Assembly: GCA_029378245.1 (NCBI GenBank)
Contig: JARKIF010000036.1
Span: 248,001 to 312,000 of the forward strand
Direction: 5' to 3'
Origin: Roridomyces roridus
Lineage: Eukaryota; Basidiomycota; Agaricomycetes; Agaricales; Mycenaceae
DNA: 64,000 bases
The position numbers were made by a program, and so were the translations under genes. Positions 45,915-57,650 of the stretch are shown one piece after another (the stretch's first letter is position 1; each line of letters starts with the position of its first letter). A model generated the notes under the pieces. The model searched no databases. It had not been told where the DNA came from and saw only the letters and a program-made list of their open reading frames with translations.

Positions 45915-47186
45915 GATGGTGAAAGGAAAAAATGATGTCACACTGTGACATCCCTGTTCCTGACTCGATCGTTCACACGCACCGCCCGTCCTCCTCGACT
46001 TCCTCGCCGGCCCGGGTGTTTGCCCCACATTCTTCTCTAGAGTCGAGACTCTCTTGGACTCGCCGACAGACTCGCCGCCACGCCACATGAGATGATCTGT
46101 CCTGGTGAAACTGGCCCAAATGAATCCCAAGGCCCCGTTGTCGGCGCTTTCTGCAAGGCTATTTTCTCGACGACATGATTGTCGCATGTCAAGTTCGCGT
46201 GCTTGGTGGTATCACTGCGATGACTTCGGGCTGGGTGGCGACTTGTGGTCCCTGGAGTGTCTTTAGCTGCCAGTTTCTGCGAAGCGAAGGCCTGTGCTTT
46301 CGGTTTCCCGTTCTCTCCGGGGAGTAGACTTTTTTCATGAAAATGACCTCCATCGCTTTCGTCATTCTGCCCACGTTATCCGGCGTTCTATGCGGGGTCC
46401 GACGGCCTCCTCATCGCCCATCGCTGCATGCCTGAAGAGGACGGACCTCTTTGCCGCTCCCTGCCGCTCCCCTGCGGACTTTGTGGTGAGAGTGCGTCCT
46501 CCGCGTCGTCATTTATCAGAGATCTGCAGACAATTGTGTTGCCAGGCCGCCGGCATTGCCTCCCTTCGAGAGACCACTCCGATGACCATCGGAGAACGGA
46601 ATCAATTTTCCAGTGCCATGTACTTCCATCAGGTGCGGCGCCCAAAGCATATGCGGTACCTAAATGCAGACATACTTACACCGACAGGGCAACGGACCCT
46701 CGCCGCCAATGCGGAAGTTTCACGTACTTTGAAAAAAATAGGTATCCTTGTCTTACAGACTTGCCCGCTTTGGCGCCGAGCTTCACTTCCGTCGTACCTT
46801 TCGTCGCGGACCTCCACGGACCGGCTATCGGCAACCGATGCCCATTTTGGCACAAAGGTGCGCGACGTTCGGGGCTTGAGGAGCACGAGAAAGCAGGGAG
46901 GAGGAGCGCCGTGGTATGTGTTTCCACAATGGTGCACGCGACTTTGTGCCTCAATTGTTGCTTAGCGGAGCCAGCGGCCCCTTGGCATTTCCACAGCAAG
47001 ATCCATCGCGATCCTTGCGACAGGCTGTACACCTCCGATCCGGTAATACCGATTCTACCCATCAAAAAAAAACACAAACAGTCGCGTAACGAGCTTCTCT
47101 CTTGTTTCCGACTTTGATGGATTTAGATTCGTATATATACCTTGGAACCGACGGCCTCCTCCGTTCCTCGTCCCATCACACACTAC
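45915..47186. other. Divergent intergenic region
   Basis: Lies between the divergently transcribed GMP synthase and Myb genes. Open frames exist (the longest 46428-47117 plus) but show no domain and no convincing codon pattern. I see no further element. Confidence 0.5.
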
Positions 47187-48462
47187 ATGTCGACATCACT
47201 ACACACTACACCGCAGAGCCGCGAGCGTCGCCAATGGACACAGCAAGAAGACGAGCTGTTGCGTCAAGGCGTCCAGCAAGGTGTGTACGCCTGCTGATTT
47301 TGGGATTTGTACGAATCTGTTTCGAATAGAGGAACCCAATAACGCCGCACCGTCCAAGTGGCACGCCATCGCCCAGCACGTACCCAATCGCACCAACAAG
47401 GACTGTCGGAAGCGGTGGTACGCCAAGATGAGCTCGGATATCGTCAAAGGAGGTTGGGCCCCGGATGAAGACCAGCGTTTGTTGAGTGCTATTGACTGCT
47501 TTGGGACGAGGTATGCAGAGGAAATTCCATTCAGGGTCGAAATTGAATTGTCTCGCAGATGGTCGCTGGTGGCCTCCATGGTACAGACGCGAAACAGCGA
47601 TCGTGAGTCCTTGAGCGTTCCCTCTTTACATTCCCTCACGTCTCGTAAGAATGCGCCAAACGTTGGTGCGACACGTTAAATCCAAACATCGACCGGACAG
47701 CGTGGTCCCTAGAAGCAGTGAGTCCCACGTCCGCCGTGCCTTCCCGACGGCTAAAGTCTTTGACGCCAGGACGAACTGCTCGTTCAAGCCGTGCGGGAAC
47801 ATGGGACGGCTTGGACCAAGATCGTGCAGATGTACTTTCCCGGCCGGACGGGACTAGCTGCCAAAAATCGGTACGTCTTCTCCCCTCTGGAATCCCGCCT
47901 CCCGTCCCTCTGACACCCGCGCAACAGGTACAACAGCATCACACGCGTGGAAGGTTCCTCCCGTGGCTCTTCCCGCCGCCGACGGTCATCCCCGGACTCT
48001 TCTCCGAGCCCGTCACTGGAACGTGATCTCAGCAACTCACCGCCCGACGGGTTTTATTATGGCGGTTCCGACTCCCGCTATCAATCAAGCCATGGCCATG
48101 GCCACACGCCGGGGACTGACTACCGTCGTCCCTCGATGCAGATGCAGCAACAAATGCAATCCGGGCCGGGTCTCTTCACGCACTCCCCGACTCCCGCGTT
48201 TGGCGACAGCAGCTCGCAATTTTCAGGCGGGATGAATTATGTTTCTGATATACGGGCTCCATTCGCCTCGCAGGAACATGGGTTCTATGACACCGGCAAC
48301 GAATTGCAGTTACCCCCGCCGAATGTTCATTCGATGAGGTACTCGACTTCGACGCCTGCGCCTCCCAGCAGTAGCGGGGGTGGGTACCCGGATTATGCGG
48401 CGCTACTCTCGATGCCACCGCAGCAGTTTGGGTATCATGCTGGTGGGTCGAGGAAGTATTAG
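47187..48462 (+). CDS. Three-repeat Myb-like DNA-binding protein
   Basis: Nuclear regulator of the Myb/SANT class. The start at 47187 gives MSTSLHTTPQSRERRQWTQQ. Three Myb repeats are read across introns. R1 is WTQQEDELLRQGV to KWHAIAQHVPNRTNKDCRKR. R2 is GGWAPDEDQRLLSAI to WSLVASMVQTRNSDQCAKRW. R3 is AWSLE through DELLVQAVREHGTAWTKIVQ to FPGRTGLAAKNRYNSI. The regularly spaced tryptophans and the helix-turn-helix KxRW/KNRY ends are diagnostic. The rest is Ser/Pro/Gln/Gly-rich and ends FGYHAGGSRKY before the stop at 48460-48462. Five or so short introns. The start follows a TATA-like GTATATATACC at about 47132. Confidence 0.88.
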
Positions 48463-50160
48463 CCCCTCGATAGAGGCATAGCCCGGGATCCGCCGTTGTT
48501 CGGAGTCGTCAGGGTGTGTTGGATTATTCAGGTTACTGATTGAATTTGTGTTCTGACCATGCTTTTAGTGGGCGGATCATGTGCTACACTTGGCTGTTGT
48601 CGATCGCACTTCCGTCTATCGCTTTGACCTGGATTTCATTACAATACGTCCATTCCCTTATACTATTACTGCCCACATCTACTTACAACTGTGGTATCCG
48701 ACTCCGAGACGACTCTATATCTGTATCAAATAGCTGCTACCGACGTACTTATTGGCATCATACGCGTATTTATTGGACCATAATGGATGGATGGGTTTTG
48801 TATTCCAAATCGACGAGTGGAATCTGAGTTGCAACTCCTGTCGGACAAAAAGGGTGCCCGAATGGGGTTGGTTTGCAATGTGAGCAGCGGCCCGGCCTAT
48901 ACAATCCGTGTTGAGTCGAAATTTATGTATGTGAGTTCCAGTACTCGACCGCCCGAATGGGGGTTGGTTGGCAATACGAGTAGCGCCCGCCCGCCCGGGT
49001 TCCTGCTGGAATGGCATGTAACGAGTCCATTCAGATTCATTCTAGAATTGTTACGCAGCTCAGGCCCAGGGACGGAGTACGTATACAGTATATACGTTGG
49101 ACTACTCTGCGCTGCTTTCTTAGCCCGACGTTGAAAATGGAACTCTTTTCCCAAATCCACCTTCTTCCCCGAAGCCGACAAAGACCGACCGGCCTGCTGG
49201 CGGACCGCTAACATCTCTCTCCTGCTTCTGCTACCCCGGGTTTATGTAAATGGATCTTCGTCGTTGGACTCGAGTTCAGACTATATCCTGGCGCAGAGTT
49301 CGATCGCGAATCTCAAGTGGTAGACAGATCCTGACAGATCACTTGGAAGCGTAAATGAATGCGGGGTAAAGTACGCGGTGCCAGTGTGCGAGGAAAATCA
49401 TTTACCTCCCTCCCTTACATACACCGATTCCTGTTCGGCGTCCATTCAGAGCCATCATCCCGGGCAACAGTGATGCCTCCCACATGTCCCCCCATTCGAC
49501 TGGGGCTAGATCCCGCATTGTACGTGTCTCCCGCTTTCCCCGGCAGACTTTGATATCTTAATTATAGCAAGTCATTAACGACGACGGTCTCGGCCGGCAA
49601 ACAGAACGGCGAGATGTTGCGTTGGCCGGTGAATTGACGCGGGCATAGATTACCGTGTGTCCGTGTCCGTGCCCGTGTCTCCTGTCAGTGTCAAGCAACA
49701 GGAGGATCCGCGATGCCAGTTGCAAGTCAAGTCAATCAATAATGTGGAACTGTTGATTTTGAACATGTTTTATCTGGGGTTTGGTTTGGAGTCTACAGAC
49801 GTTGAGGGAGAGGTACAGGGACCAAGTGTGCTAGTGTAACTGAACCGACACAGGACACAGGGGGCGTTGGATATCTCATTCTCTCCCACATGGAGGAATA
49901 TGAAGCGATCAGTAAAACAAATAGCCCCCCGATTGCGGTGCTTAGCAGCAATATCGCATCCATTCAACTCGGAAATTGAACTTGGAGTTGAACACTGCGC
50001 TCGGGTTAGGGTTAGCTCACCAACAAGAGCAAAAAAAACACGCGCGCGTTGGGGACGAAACTCGGGGGGACCCCTCACGAGGCTGCTAAGCGGCGCACCC
50101 CGCACAACATGCATGTTCCATCCCTACCGATCAGCCCGAGTTTCACTGGGCCGGTGATGT
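48463..50160. other. Intergenic
   Basis: No gene recognised. A short direct repeat, CCCGAATGGGG..TTGGTTTGCAAT..GAGCAGCGGCCCG at about 48858 and CCCGAATGGGGG..TTGGTTGGCAAT..GAGTAGCGCCCG at about 48952, is the only structure seen. GGGTTAGGGTTAG at about 50004 is only two telomere-like units. Confidence 0.5.
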
Positions 50161-50164
50161 ATTG

Positions 50165-50372
50165 ATGGGCTACCTGGTTCGAAGCTCGAGCTCGATGGAG
50201 GGACAACCCGAAATATGTGGTGATGCATTAGTTGGAGGGGAATCCCGAGGAGGGGAACAGCGGCGGCCCGGGCGGGATTTGAATTTGAATTTGAATCCGG
50301 AGGAGGACGAGAAAGGGATCGGGAGAGGCGGGAGGTGCAAATGACTCGTTCGGGTGCCGTTTTGGTGGTGTA
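50165..50372 (+). pseudogene. Relic of F-box family 1 (last exon end)
   Basis: Aligns at DNA level with 34415-34620, the terminal region of the split F-box gene: CGATGGAGGGACAACCCG, a purine-rich repeat region, GGGAGGTGCAAATG and the final GGGTGCCGTTTTGGTGGTGT. Only the last about 200 bp remain. Confidence 0.7.
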
Positions 50373-50387
50373 AAAGTCCAAGTTTGT

Positions 50388-51180
50388 TTATGGAATTACC
50401 TGTGAGCAATGTAGAAAAAGGTGAGCGTTCAACGCGGTGAGCCAAGCATCATGTCCGAAAGCACAGTGCGTACTACACATAGGTAGCAGTTTCGACCAAC
50501 TACGCAACGTGCCGGTGGAAAAGTCAAACAAGGAGGCTACAAGGACACGAGGCTGGCGAGCCTCAAGGAGATACAAGATACCCAATGTATCATCGAGCGC
50601 CGCTTCACAGTAGGCCGAAACCTTCGGCATTTCCGGGGGGACATGAACACGGTGGGAGGCGACATGCCGAGCTGCACACTGCACAAGTCCCAAACCCAAG
50701 TCGTCCCTCATCACGACGAACCTCCCAGCAGAGCCGACGGCGATCCAATGGATGTCCAAGTCGTGTGTGTAGTCGACAAAACCGAGATTGCCGAGGGTGG
50801 CCTCGACAAGCCAAAAATTGACATAATTCCATGGCTCACGCTTCCTCAGCGTAACATTCAACACACCGTAAGTGGGATACTGAAAATGATGACTCCTGAT
50901 AAAGTCGCCACCGTCACCCGCCATGTTCATGGTATCCTTGTCCGTCTGCAATTCATTCGTTGATAATGGCCAGGCATGGACAATCTCCACCCGGCTGGAT
51001 GAATGTGTGGTGGCAAGAAACCCATCGCCGATCGCGAGGCCCGTCAGTTGATCCCCAGAGACGTCGAGATGTAGATGACGGAGCCTGCCGTCGTTGATGC
51101 AGCAGAAAACGAGGACGGGTCTGGTGTCGGGATTATTGGAAAGTATGATTGCGCCGATCGTGTTCGTTCACAAAGGCAAC
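50388..51180 (-). pseudogene. F-box family 2 copy, probably frameshifted
   Basis: The C-terminal propeller-like half is open at 50388-51100: LTGLAIGDGF, TTHSSSRVEIVHAWPLSTNE, YPTYGVLNVTL, DIHWIAVGSAGRFVVMRDDL, LDDTLGILYLLEARQP. It aligns along its length with the copy at 60968-62454. Near 51160 the conserved VNERTIGAI segment reads VNE then TIGAIILSNN in another frame, which fits a 2-nt loss. Upstream (to about 51500) the open frame MAGVRVALYTPACPVPGYRD is not matched by the sister copy, and no F-box start is found. The family's role is unknown beyond probable SCF adaptor function. Confidence 0.6.
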
Positions 51181-51499
51181 ACAGTGCGGTAGCGAGTCCG
51201 TTGGGACTTCGGAACTTGAAAGTCGTGAATTGATATAGAAAGACATGGCTTTACGTATGAAGGAGACGCGATGAACCACAGAGGAATGAGCGCGCGCCGG
51301 GCTTCCGTGTATTCTCGGCACCTACGATGAAGACACAGCTCCAGTGGCGAGTTAACGGACGACTCCAGTTCATGCGTCTCCAACTGCTTGCTGAAGGGCG
51401 TACGGAGGTTAATTGTCGGTGTCTTTGTGTCGAGATCGCGATAGCCGGGCACCGGGCATGCAGGTGTGTACAGTGCGACACGGACTCCGGCCATTGCGA

Positions 51500-53429
51500 G
51501 GGTGATACGATGGGTGCGGTGCCTACGGAAGGTATTGAGGATTCATGTAAAGAAACACGGAGGCGAACGAGAAAGAAACGGGAGACGTCCCCGCAGCGCA
51601 GGTCTAGGTGAAATGGCAGGGCAGAATGAGATTATCGCTCGAGGGCGCCTGTATCGTAGATCGTCGGCGGGCGGAACGGTCTCGAGGAACAAGCGGAAGC
51701 GGACAGCGGGGGGACGAGCCTGGGCATCCCATGCAGCTCTCCCCGGGCGTAGCCGAGACCAAAGGCAGGAACGGGCGAGGATGGACACAAAGTGTGGCTG
51801 TCGGCAGGTCACGTGATCTCCGCAATCGCCACCGAGTGGCTTGCCACCGAAAGCAGTGAGCACGCCGCCAGCGACGTCAAGCCGCGGAGAGATTGGCGAT
51901 CTCAAACACGATCCTCTCGCTTGCTGACACAGAAAAGAAAAGTGAATGGAAACTCACCTTCTCCCCGCGGGCCGCGATCGACCTCCATCCGCCCTCATAT
52001 CCTCGCGCAGCTCAAATTGCAATGTAATAATGAAGCGCGCCCAGCTAGTGCATCACATCGGGTTTACGTTGTCTGAAGGAGAAATGGCTCAGCAAGACGA
52101 ACGAGATAGGACCGAGGCATGGAAGGATAGAGGCACGCTTGAGTTAAAGGAGACGAAAGGTGCAAACGGATGGAACACGAGGGAACCGATGAGTAAGACG
52201 CAAAAACGCACCGTACATTCTTATCGACTATACACCCTGTGGAACTAACCCCCCGACTGAAGTATCGCTTTCCCACACCGCCGTCGAGCTTGCCGCCAGT
52301 CGTACCGAGTCTGGAGAGAATCATCCCGTGGGGACGAGCGGTTCGAGAGGGAAGGGCTATGTGAGGAGTCGTGTAAGAAGACCGATGTCGTGCAGATACG
52401 ACTGTGATCGACATTACTAGAAAGAATAAAGAGGACGCGGCCAAACCACGCACCAAACGAAAAAGAGAATCAAGAGTACACATTTCCACCCCGTGTTGAG
52501 GATGAGGCTAGATGTCCAGCGACGCTGAGAGGTCCTTCACTGTGAGCGACAGGTCACGGACTCGCCAACCGCTGGAGGTGGAGGGTGAGGGATGCCACAA
52601 AGGAGAGTGATCGATAACTTGAGCGACGCGGTTAGTTGGCTGGCACGGAAGATGACGAGCACTCACGGGGACATGGTGGGCGGGAACAAGAGAGGCGTTG
52701 TCAGCGGCAGACGCCGGCATCTTGGCCATCAGTTGATGACCTCATTTTCTCGCTTCTACTCACTCGACCAATATCGTATGGCCTCGTATGGCTCGATGAC
52801 ACGAACGTTCAGCAGCATCTCTGGATTTAGTTCTTGGCCGCGGGCATCGAGGAATGGACAAGATAGCATCGGGACGTATTGCGCTGGCCACTGGGAGTTA
52901 GGTCCGGGTGCGACAATCCTCTCGGAGTCGCCTTGCTCTCAGCTCTACGACTCTGGGGCTTTTCAACGTAAATTCTGGACACCATTCGTCGGTGCCGCCC
53001 CAGATTGCACTTCCTCGCTGAGTCTCCGGATATCGCCCCCATCTCCTTCGCCACGAGAAGGTCTCCGCGCTGCCTACCAACTTGCTACCAACTCCCAACC
53101 CTTTCGGGACAAAGACTCACTGGCAAGCTGTACGACTGAGTTATTGGCTGTCAACTGGGATGTCATAGACTGGAAGCTTTGCCACAGCCTCGTCGCCAAC
53201 TCGTCGCCGCTTGTCGTATTGAATGGTTCGACACCCTACGGTAGCAGAATCCTATTTCTTCCCCGCATCCAGGGACTCATTCGTTCTCAGATCTGTCGTC
53301 TCGAATGCACTCGAAATTCACTGCAATTCCAAGAATACACATTACAACGCCCAATGTGAATGGCATTTATTCAGGGTCCGCACATACAGGCACACTCTCG
53401 TTCAATGCCAAACAAACAATCACTGAGGC
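51500..53429. other. Intergenic, no recognised gene
   Basis: Open frames of 100-250 codons occur on both strands (for example 52592-53359 plus, 52064-52489 minus), but none has a domain, a credible start context or a coherent intron structure. I see no repeat of note. Confidence 0.45.
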
Positions 53430-53889
53430 ATTCATCCTCTACACCAGCACGCTGCCCTGGACGCCATTAGCGACTGAAATGCCGCCCTCAAACTCGAATC
53501 CAAAAGCATCTCCTGCTTGGTCGACTGCTCACGAAAACCACAACTATTGGACCGCTTCGGATATCCAAAACTTTCTTCTGTGGTTGAATGGACCGGCGGG
53601 AGCGGGGAAATCCGCAATCATACAAACCTTGGCTCTACGGCTCCAAGAAGTTGGTTGTCTCAGAGGGAGGTTCTTTTTCAAACGGGCTCATTCGAGTTGC
53701 TGCAATGCGCGCGCACTGTTCACCACTCTGGCATACCAACTCGTCGATCCCGCCGTTCGGAAATTAGTCCCAAAAACAGTCGAAGAGGCACCGAAATTGA
53801 TCTCGTGGATCTATTCCCGGAAATTCAGCGAAAGATCTACTGTTTATCTGGCAGTGCGTCGAGTGGGCCCCAGCTTTTGTTCGGCTTAG
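53430..53889 (+). pseudogene. NACHT-type NTPase fragment
   Basis: Resembles the NACHT domain of fungal NOD-like receptor proteins. It has an upstream linker (ILYTSTLPWTPL, TAHENHNYWTASDIQNF), then a Walker A (LLWLNGPAGAGKSAIIQTLA), then GRFFFKRAHSSCCNARALFT and TLAYQLVDP, ending at 53889. Another frame carries LVDLFPEI and further remnants, suggesting frameshifts. Walker B and the effector and repeat domains are missing. Downstream at 54600-54830 a stretch ending RASIRNLIDSV may be more of the same gene. Truncated and likely dead. Confidence 0.65.
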
Positions 53890-54176
53890 TTTTTTGGAGG
53901 ACGTCGACCTGTTTCAAGCTTTCCCAGAAGGCCGTGATCTCCGCACTTCGTCACCCTTGAAACTCCCGGACTCCGTCTTTCTCTTTGGTTCTTTCCCTTG
54001 CATGCATTTCGGTCTTTTTGTCGACTTCTGGGGCGCCACGTGATTACTGCAATTGATTCCGAGCGACAACCTTTGTCTTTGTCCTGTGTTCTTTGATTCC
54101 ACCAGACACTCTGTATCCCGCCCTGGACATTCTGCCAATATTTGTCCCTCTGAGCAAGTGAGTAACTTACTAGTAA

Positions 54177-54440
54177 GTGGCAAGCAACTTCACTCACATT
54201 GCCCATCTCGACGCTCGGTTCGAGTCTCCGTCTCCCGTCTTAGTGCATATGTTGCCCGCTGGAAGATATGTCTTGTTTTGCCCACCGTCGCTGTCGATTG
54301 CTTTGCTCGCGGTCGAGACTCCAAGCTGCGTTTGGGAGTACTTGCAGAGCACGCTACAGTGGGCTGTCGATCATGTTGATGGAGAGGAACTGATTTTTGT
54401 GGGAGTCAGCCATGGCAATGGGGTAGTGCGGTTAGTTATT
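54177..54440 (+). pseudogene. F-box family 1 internal fragment
   Basis: LPAGRYVLFCPPSLSIALLA, ETPSCVWEYLQST and a following VDGEELIFVGVSHGNGVV correspond to LPDGRYVVRYVRFYVEDH, ASCVWRWEKPD and the matching segment of the copy at 57.2 kb. Neither the F-box nor the C-terminus is adjacent, so this is a relic. Between 54441 and 55483 I see no other clear feature. Confidence 0.55.
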
Positions 54441-55485
54441 CTGTCCCTGTCGATGAACCTAATCCGCATATTCCGCCCCGTCTCCGATAATGCAGCTCCT
54501 ACATACTCGTGAATCAACTTGCGTATGGGCACCGCTTCAATCACCCTTCGATTACACAGTACGTCGTGTCCTGACGATCGGGTTATGCTCCTCGTTTTCA
54601 AACCAGATATACCCGGACGTTGATTTCAACAGCCGAGAATCTAGGACAGTTCATCCCAGCGATCTTATCCCAGAGATTAGATGCCAATAACACAAAAACT
54701 CCCCGTGGCCGTCCTGTCCGCCGGCAGATGATTGCTCTTCAATCTGGTTTTCCACCAAAGTCCGTTTATGTAGTGAAATCTCGAGCCAGCATTCGTAATC
54801 TGATAGACAGCGTGATGCCGAGATGATCTGCAGATTCTCACGGCTCATCGGAGTTAACAGGTCGATTCTCCCTTGCTGCAAATTCTGGGTCGGTTCGTCC
54901 CTGCGGATGAATTCAGACGTAACCAGTGCCCTCAACTGCAGGCTACCCAAATACTGCTTTCCCACTACGACCTGGACCTCAAGGCCATTTTTTTCTGTCA
55001 ATTCATCAAGTCTCTGGCGAGTAGTCTAGAATGGACCAACAAACGGCTTATATACTGGTTATTTTTTTCCAGTGACACCAGCGGATGAGTCCCGGGTTCG
55101 ACATTCGTGGCAGAATCATATGGAATACCTGTTGTGACAACCTTTGAACGCCTCTGGGGAATGCCATCAGTGGCTGGAGACCCGTTTGACTAGGGATCTA
55201 GTCGTCCATAGGCCACGAGCTCGCGAATAAATAACTTCTCGAGCGACTGCCTCTTTTCTGGAGTCCGAGTCGTGATTGTGCATTCAGAATGGAATGGTGT
55301 GCATTGCAGCATTGTGGCTAACCCAGTTCACAGTCTGTCCATAGATAATGCAGCACAACAAACTTCTGATGATACATAACCAAGACAGCACCCGAATGCG
55401 CCATATGCACCTCTTCCGGAGTCCTTTCAAATAACAATGGGTTGCGCTCCTCGATCTCCGATCCGTCTGCGGTGAGCCGCCGCTA

Positions 55486-56272
55486 TGGCGGTCCGACTGC
55501 ACATTTAATAATCCCACACTTTTATTGTCCTTCCCATACTTTTACAATGAAAATCTCAGGTTTCCCATACTTATTGAGCATTTCAGACCACGAAAGAAAG
55601 TGTGGGGAAAAGTCGAACTTCCCCCCACTTTTATTGACAGAAATCGCACGTCCCACACTTTTATCCGACTTCAATTTCCCCCACTTTTATTCAACCTCGA
55701 CAAATCCCCCAACTTTTATTCAACCTCTACACTTCCCCCACTTTCATTCAACTATTGTACTTGGCAACCAAATGTTTCTGCTCGGCAGCTCGGAAACCAG
55801 TGATGTCGCATCATTTTTGACGGTATATGTGATCCAAATGATCCCATCATACCATATATGGTAATTTGATGTGATGGCCGTTCGGTGGATCTCTTATCTG
55901 GTGAACCTTTGCAGTGACACGTGGCACCCGGTCGAAATAGGACAGTACAGTAGTTGAATGAAAGTGGGGGAAGTGTAGAGGTTGAATAAAAGTTGGGGGA
56001 TTTGTTGAGGTTGAATAAAAGTGGGGGAAATTGAAGTCGGATAAAAGTGTGGGAGCAAGGGCAGGCGATCAAGCGAGCAAGGGCAGGCGAAGTGATAAAA
56101 GTGTGGGACGTTCGATTTCTTCAATAAAAGTGGGGGGAAGTTCGACTTTTCCCCACACTTTCTGTTGTGGTCTGAAATGCTCAATAAGTATGGGAAACCT
56201 GAGATTTTCATTGTAAAAGTATGGGAAGGACAATAAAAGTGTGGGATTATTAAATGTGCAGTCGGACCGCCA
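55486..56272. mobile_element. Foldback element A, TA-flanked, CACTTTTATT arrays
   Basis: 787 bp with long, nearly identical inverted arms of about 270-320 bp (55486 to about 55760 and about 55948 to 56272) around a spacer of roughly 180 bp. The ends read TGGCGGTCCGACTGCAC and are flanked by TA on both sides (55484-55485, 56273-56274), as for Tc1/mariner-type insertion. Each arm holds about seven variants of CCCCACTTTTATT. The right arm has an extra segment with a short CCTGCCCTTGCTCGCTTGATCG-like duplication. No transposase. It sits at the 3' end of the F-box gene at 56273-57650. Confidence 0.85.
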
Positions 56273-57650
56273 TACGCCGCACAAAGATTCTCCCAATCCT
56301 AAGTTTCCTGAATTGGATAACAGGCCTGGATTTCATCGACTCCCATGATATTGCATACCCAGCGCCGGAAGGGTGGGTGTAAAGCATCGAGTGGTGGAAT
56401 GTAGAGCGGAGAACGGGCTCGGTATTTGGTCGAAAATGATACCGTGTTAGGTGACACGAAAATCGCGGCGAGATATTCTGGATCTCGACGGTGAGGTCGT
56501 ACGTCCCGTGGTGGACGGGACATTCAACAGCGGAGACAGTTATGTAGCGACTGTCGTCGTCGCAAGTGCCTTCGTCCCCAGGAGCACGCAAGATCTGGGG
56601 ACGCGGCCTCGGCTCGGTTGGGGTGCTGTCTGGATGCAAGGACGACAGTGGGCGCCAGAATGAGGCGAGGGAGGGGATGGAATCGATTTCAATGCAATTT
56701 CCATCCCCTGCGGGTGGTTTTGCCAGAAAGAGGTATCCATGGACGAGCGCGAAGACCGGTGTAGTCGGATGGGTACGGAAAGGGCCCCTCAAGCAGTCAA
56801 AGAGGATGAATTCCTCCGTGCGCCAGTGGATGAGGATAAGAGGCACCCGCATAGGTGCCCCCGCGGTGCAGAGTTGAAAGGCCAGGAAGTCTCCCGCAAT
56901 TTGGTGAGACGATTGAGTCAGAACGTCCCAGCCAATTTCAAGGTAGAAAGCTTCGCGAAGGGGAAATCTCGTTGACAAGTTCAAGGTTATTTCAAGGACT
57001 GAGATAAACCTGGGTAGACTGAGACTGAATGTCAGCTTGTAGTCACCCAAGAACAAGACACTTACGACTGGCTCCCGCAAGCGAGATATACGACGGTAGC
57101 TTGATCTGAGGAGAAATCGAAGATCGCCCGAGCCACGGTGTAGTCGGGCTTTTCCCACCTCCACACACAGCTGGCTGAATGCACATCCCACAATTCCACA
57201 CCGACCCCACGATGGTGATCTTCCACATAAAAGCGGACGTACCGAACCACGTATCTCCCATCTGGGAGCAAATCAACCGCGTCAGTGTGGCTTGCACCCA
57301 GCGGTATCGTAGTTTCCCGCAATACAGTAATTGGGTCGGTGGAAGTTGGATGCCAAGTCCGCGGGCCAATTACTGCGCGTCGGACCTCGTCTTTCAAAGC
57401 GGAGGCATCGGCTAAATCATCCGGTAAATCGAGAAGTCCACGGCCGGAGAGATTCCGAGCGAGCGACAGCCACACTGGTCCCGAGGAGGCTATCGCGTGG
57501 AGCGTCTTGTTGACCTGAGAGCCGCAGAATCAGAATCATAGATGGAGGACAAAGATGGTGGCAACGCGCCCCGGAGAGGGTCAAGACTGTGGAGACGTCG
57601 CAGAAAGTGAAGATGAGCTCCACGACGTCTTCGTTTAGACTAGACAGCAT
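56250..57650 (-). CDS. F-box family 1 gene, 3' end replaced by a transposon
   Basis: Probable SCF adaptor of a lineage-specific family. The start at 57650 gives MLSSLNEDVVELIFTFCDVS and VLTLSG, an F-box-like N-terminus. After an intron with an apparent GC donor (about 57504-57570) it continues VNKTLHAIASSGPVWLSLAR, RGLLDLP, GPRTWH, LPDGRYVVRYVRFYVEDHHR and ASCVWRWEK. After a second intron comes YKLTFSLSLPRFISVLEITL through VECPVHHGTYDLTVEIQNIS and YTHPSGAGYAISWESM. The family C-terminus (the ARSGAVLAVYKSK-type ending) is absent. The frame instead runs into the terminal repeat of foldback element A and takes its stop there (56250-56252). Expression is possible but the protein is C-terminally altered. 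A degraded pseudogene is the alternative. Confidence 0.65.

Noticed and set aside
46428..47117. 229-codon open frame
   Set aside because: No domain, no start context, GC-rich chance frame in a divergent intergenic region.
50004..50016. TTAGGG telomere-like repeat
   Set aside because: Only two units; flanked by ordinary sequence and core genes on both sides.
52592..53359. 255-codon open frame
   Set aside because: No recognisable motif and composition typical of a chance frame; the strand also carries overlapping frames of similar length.
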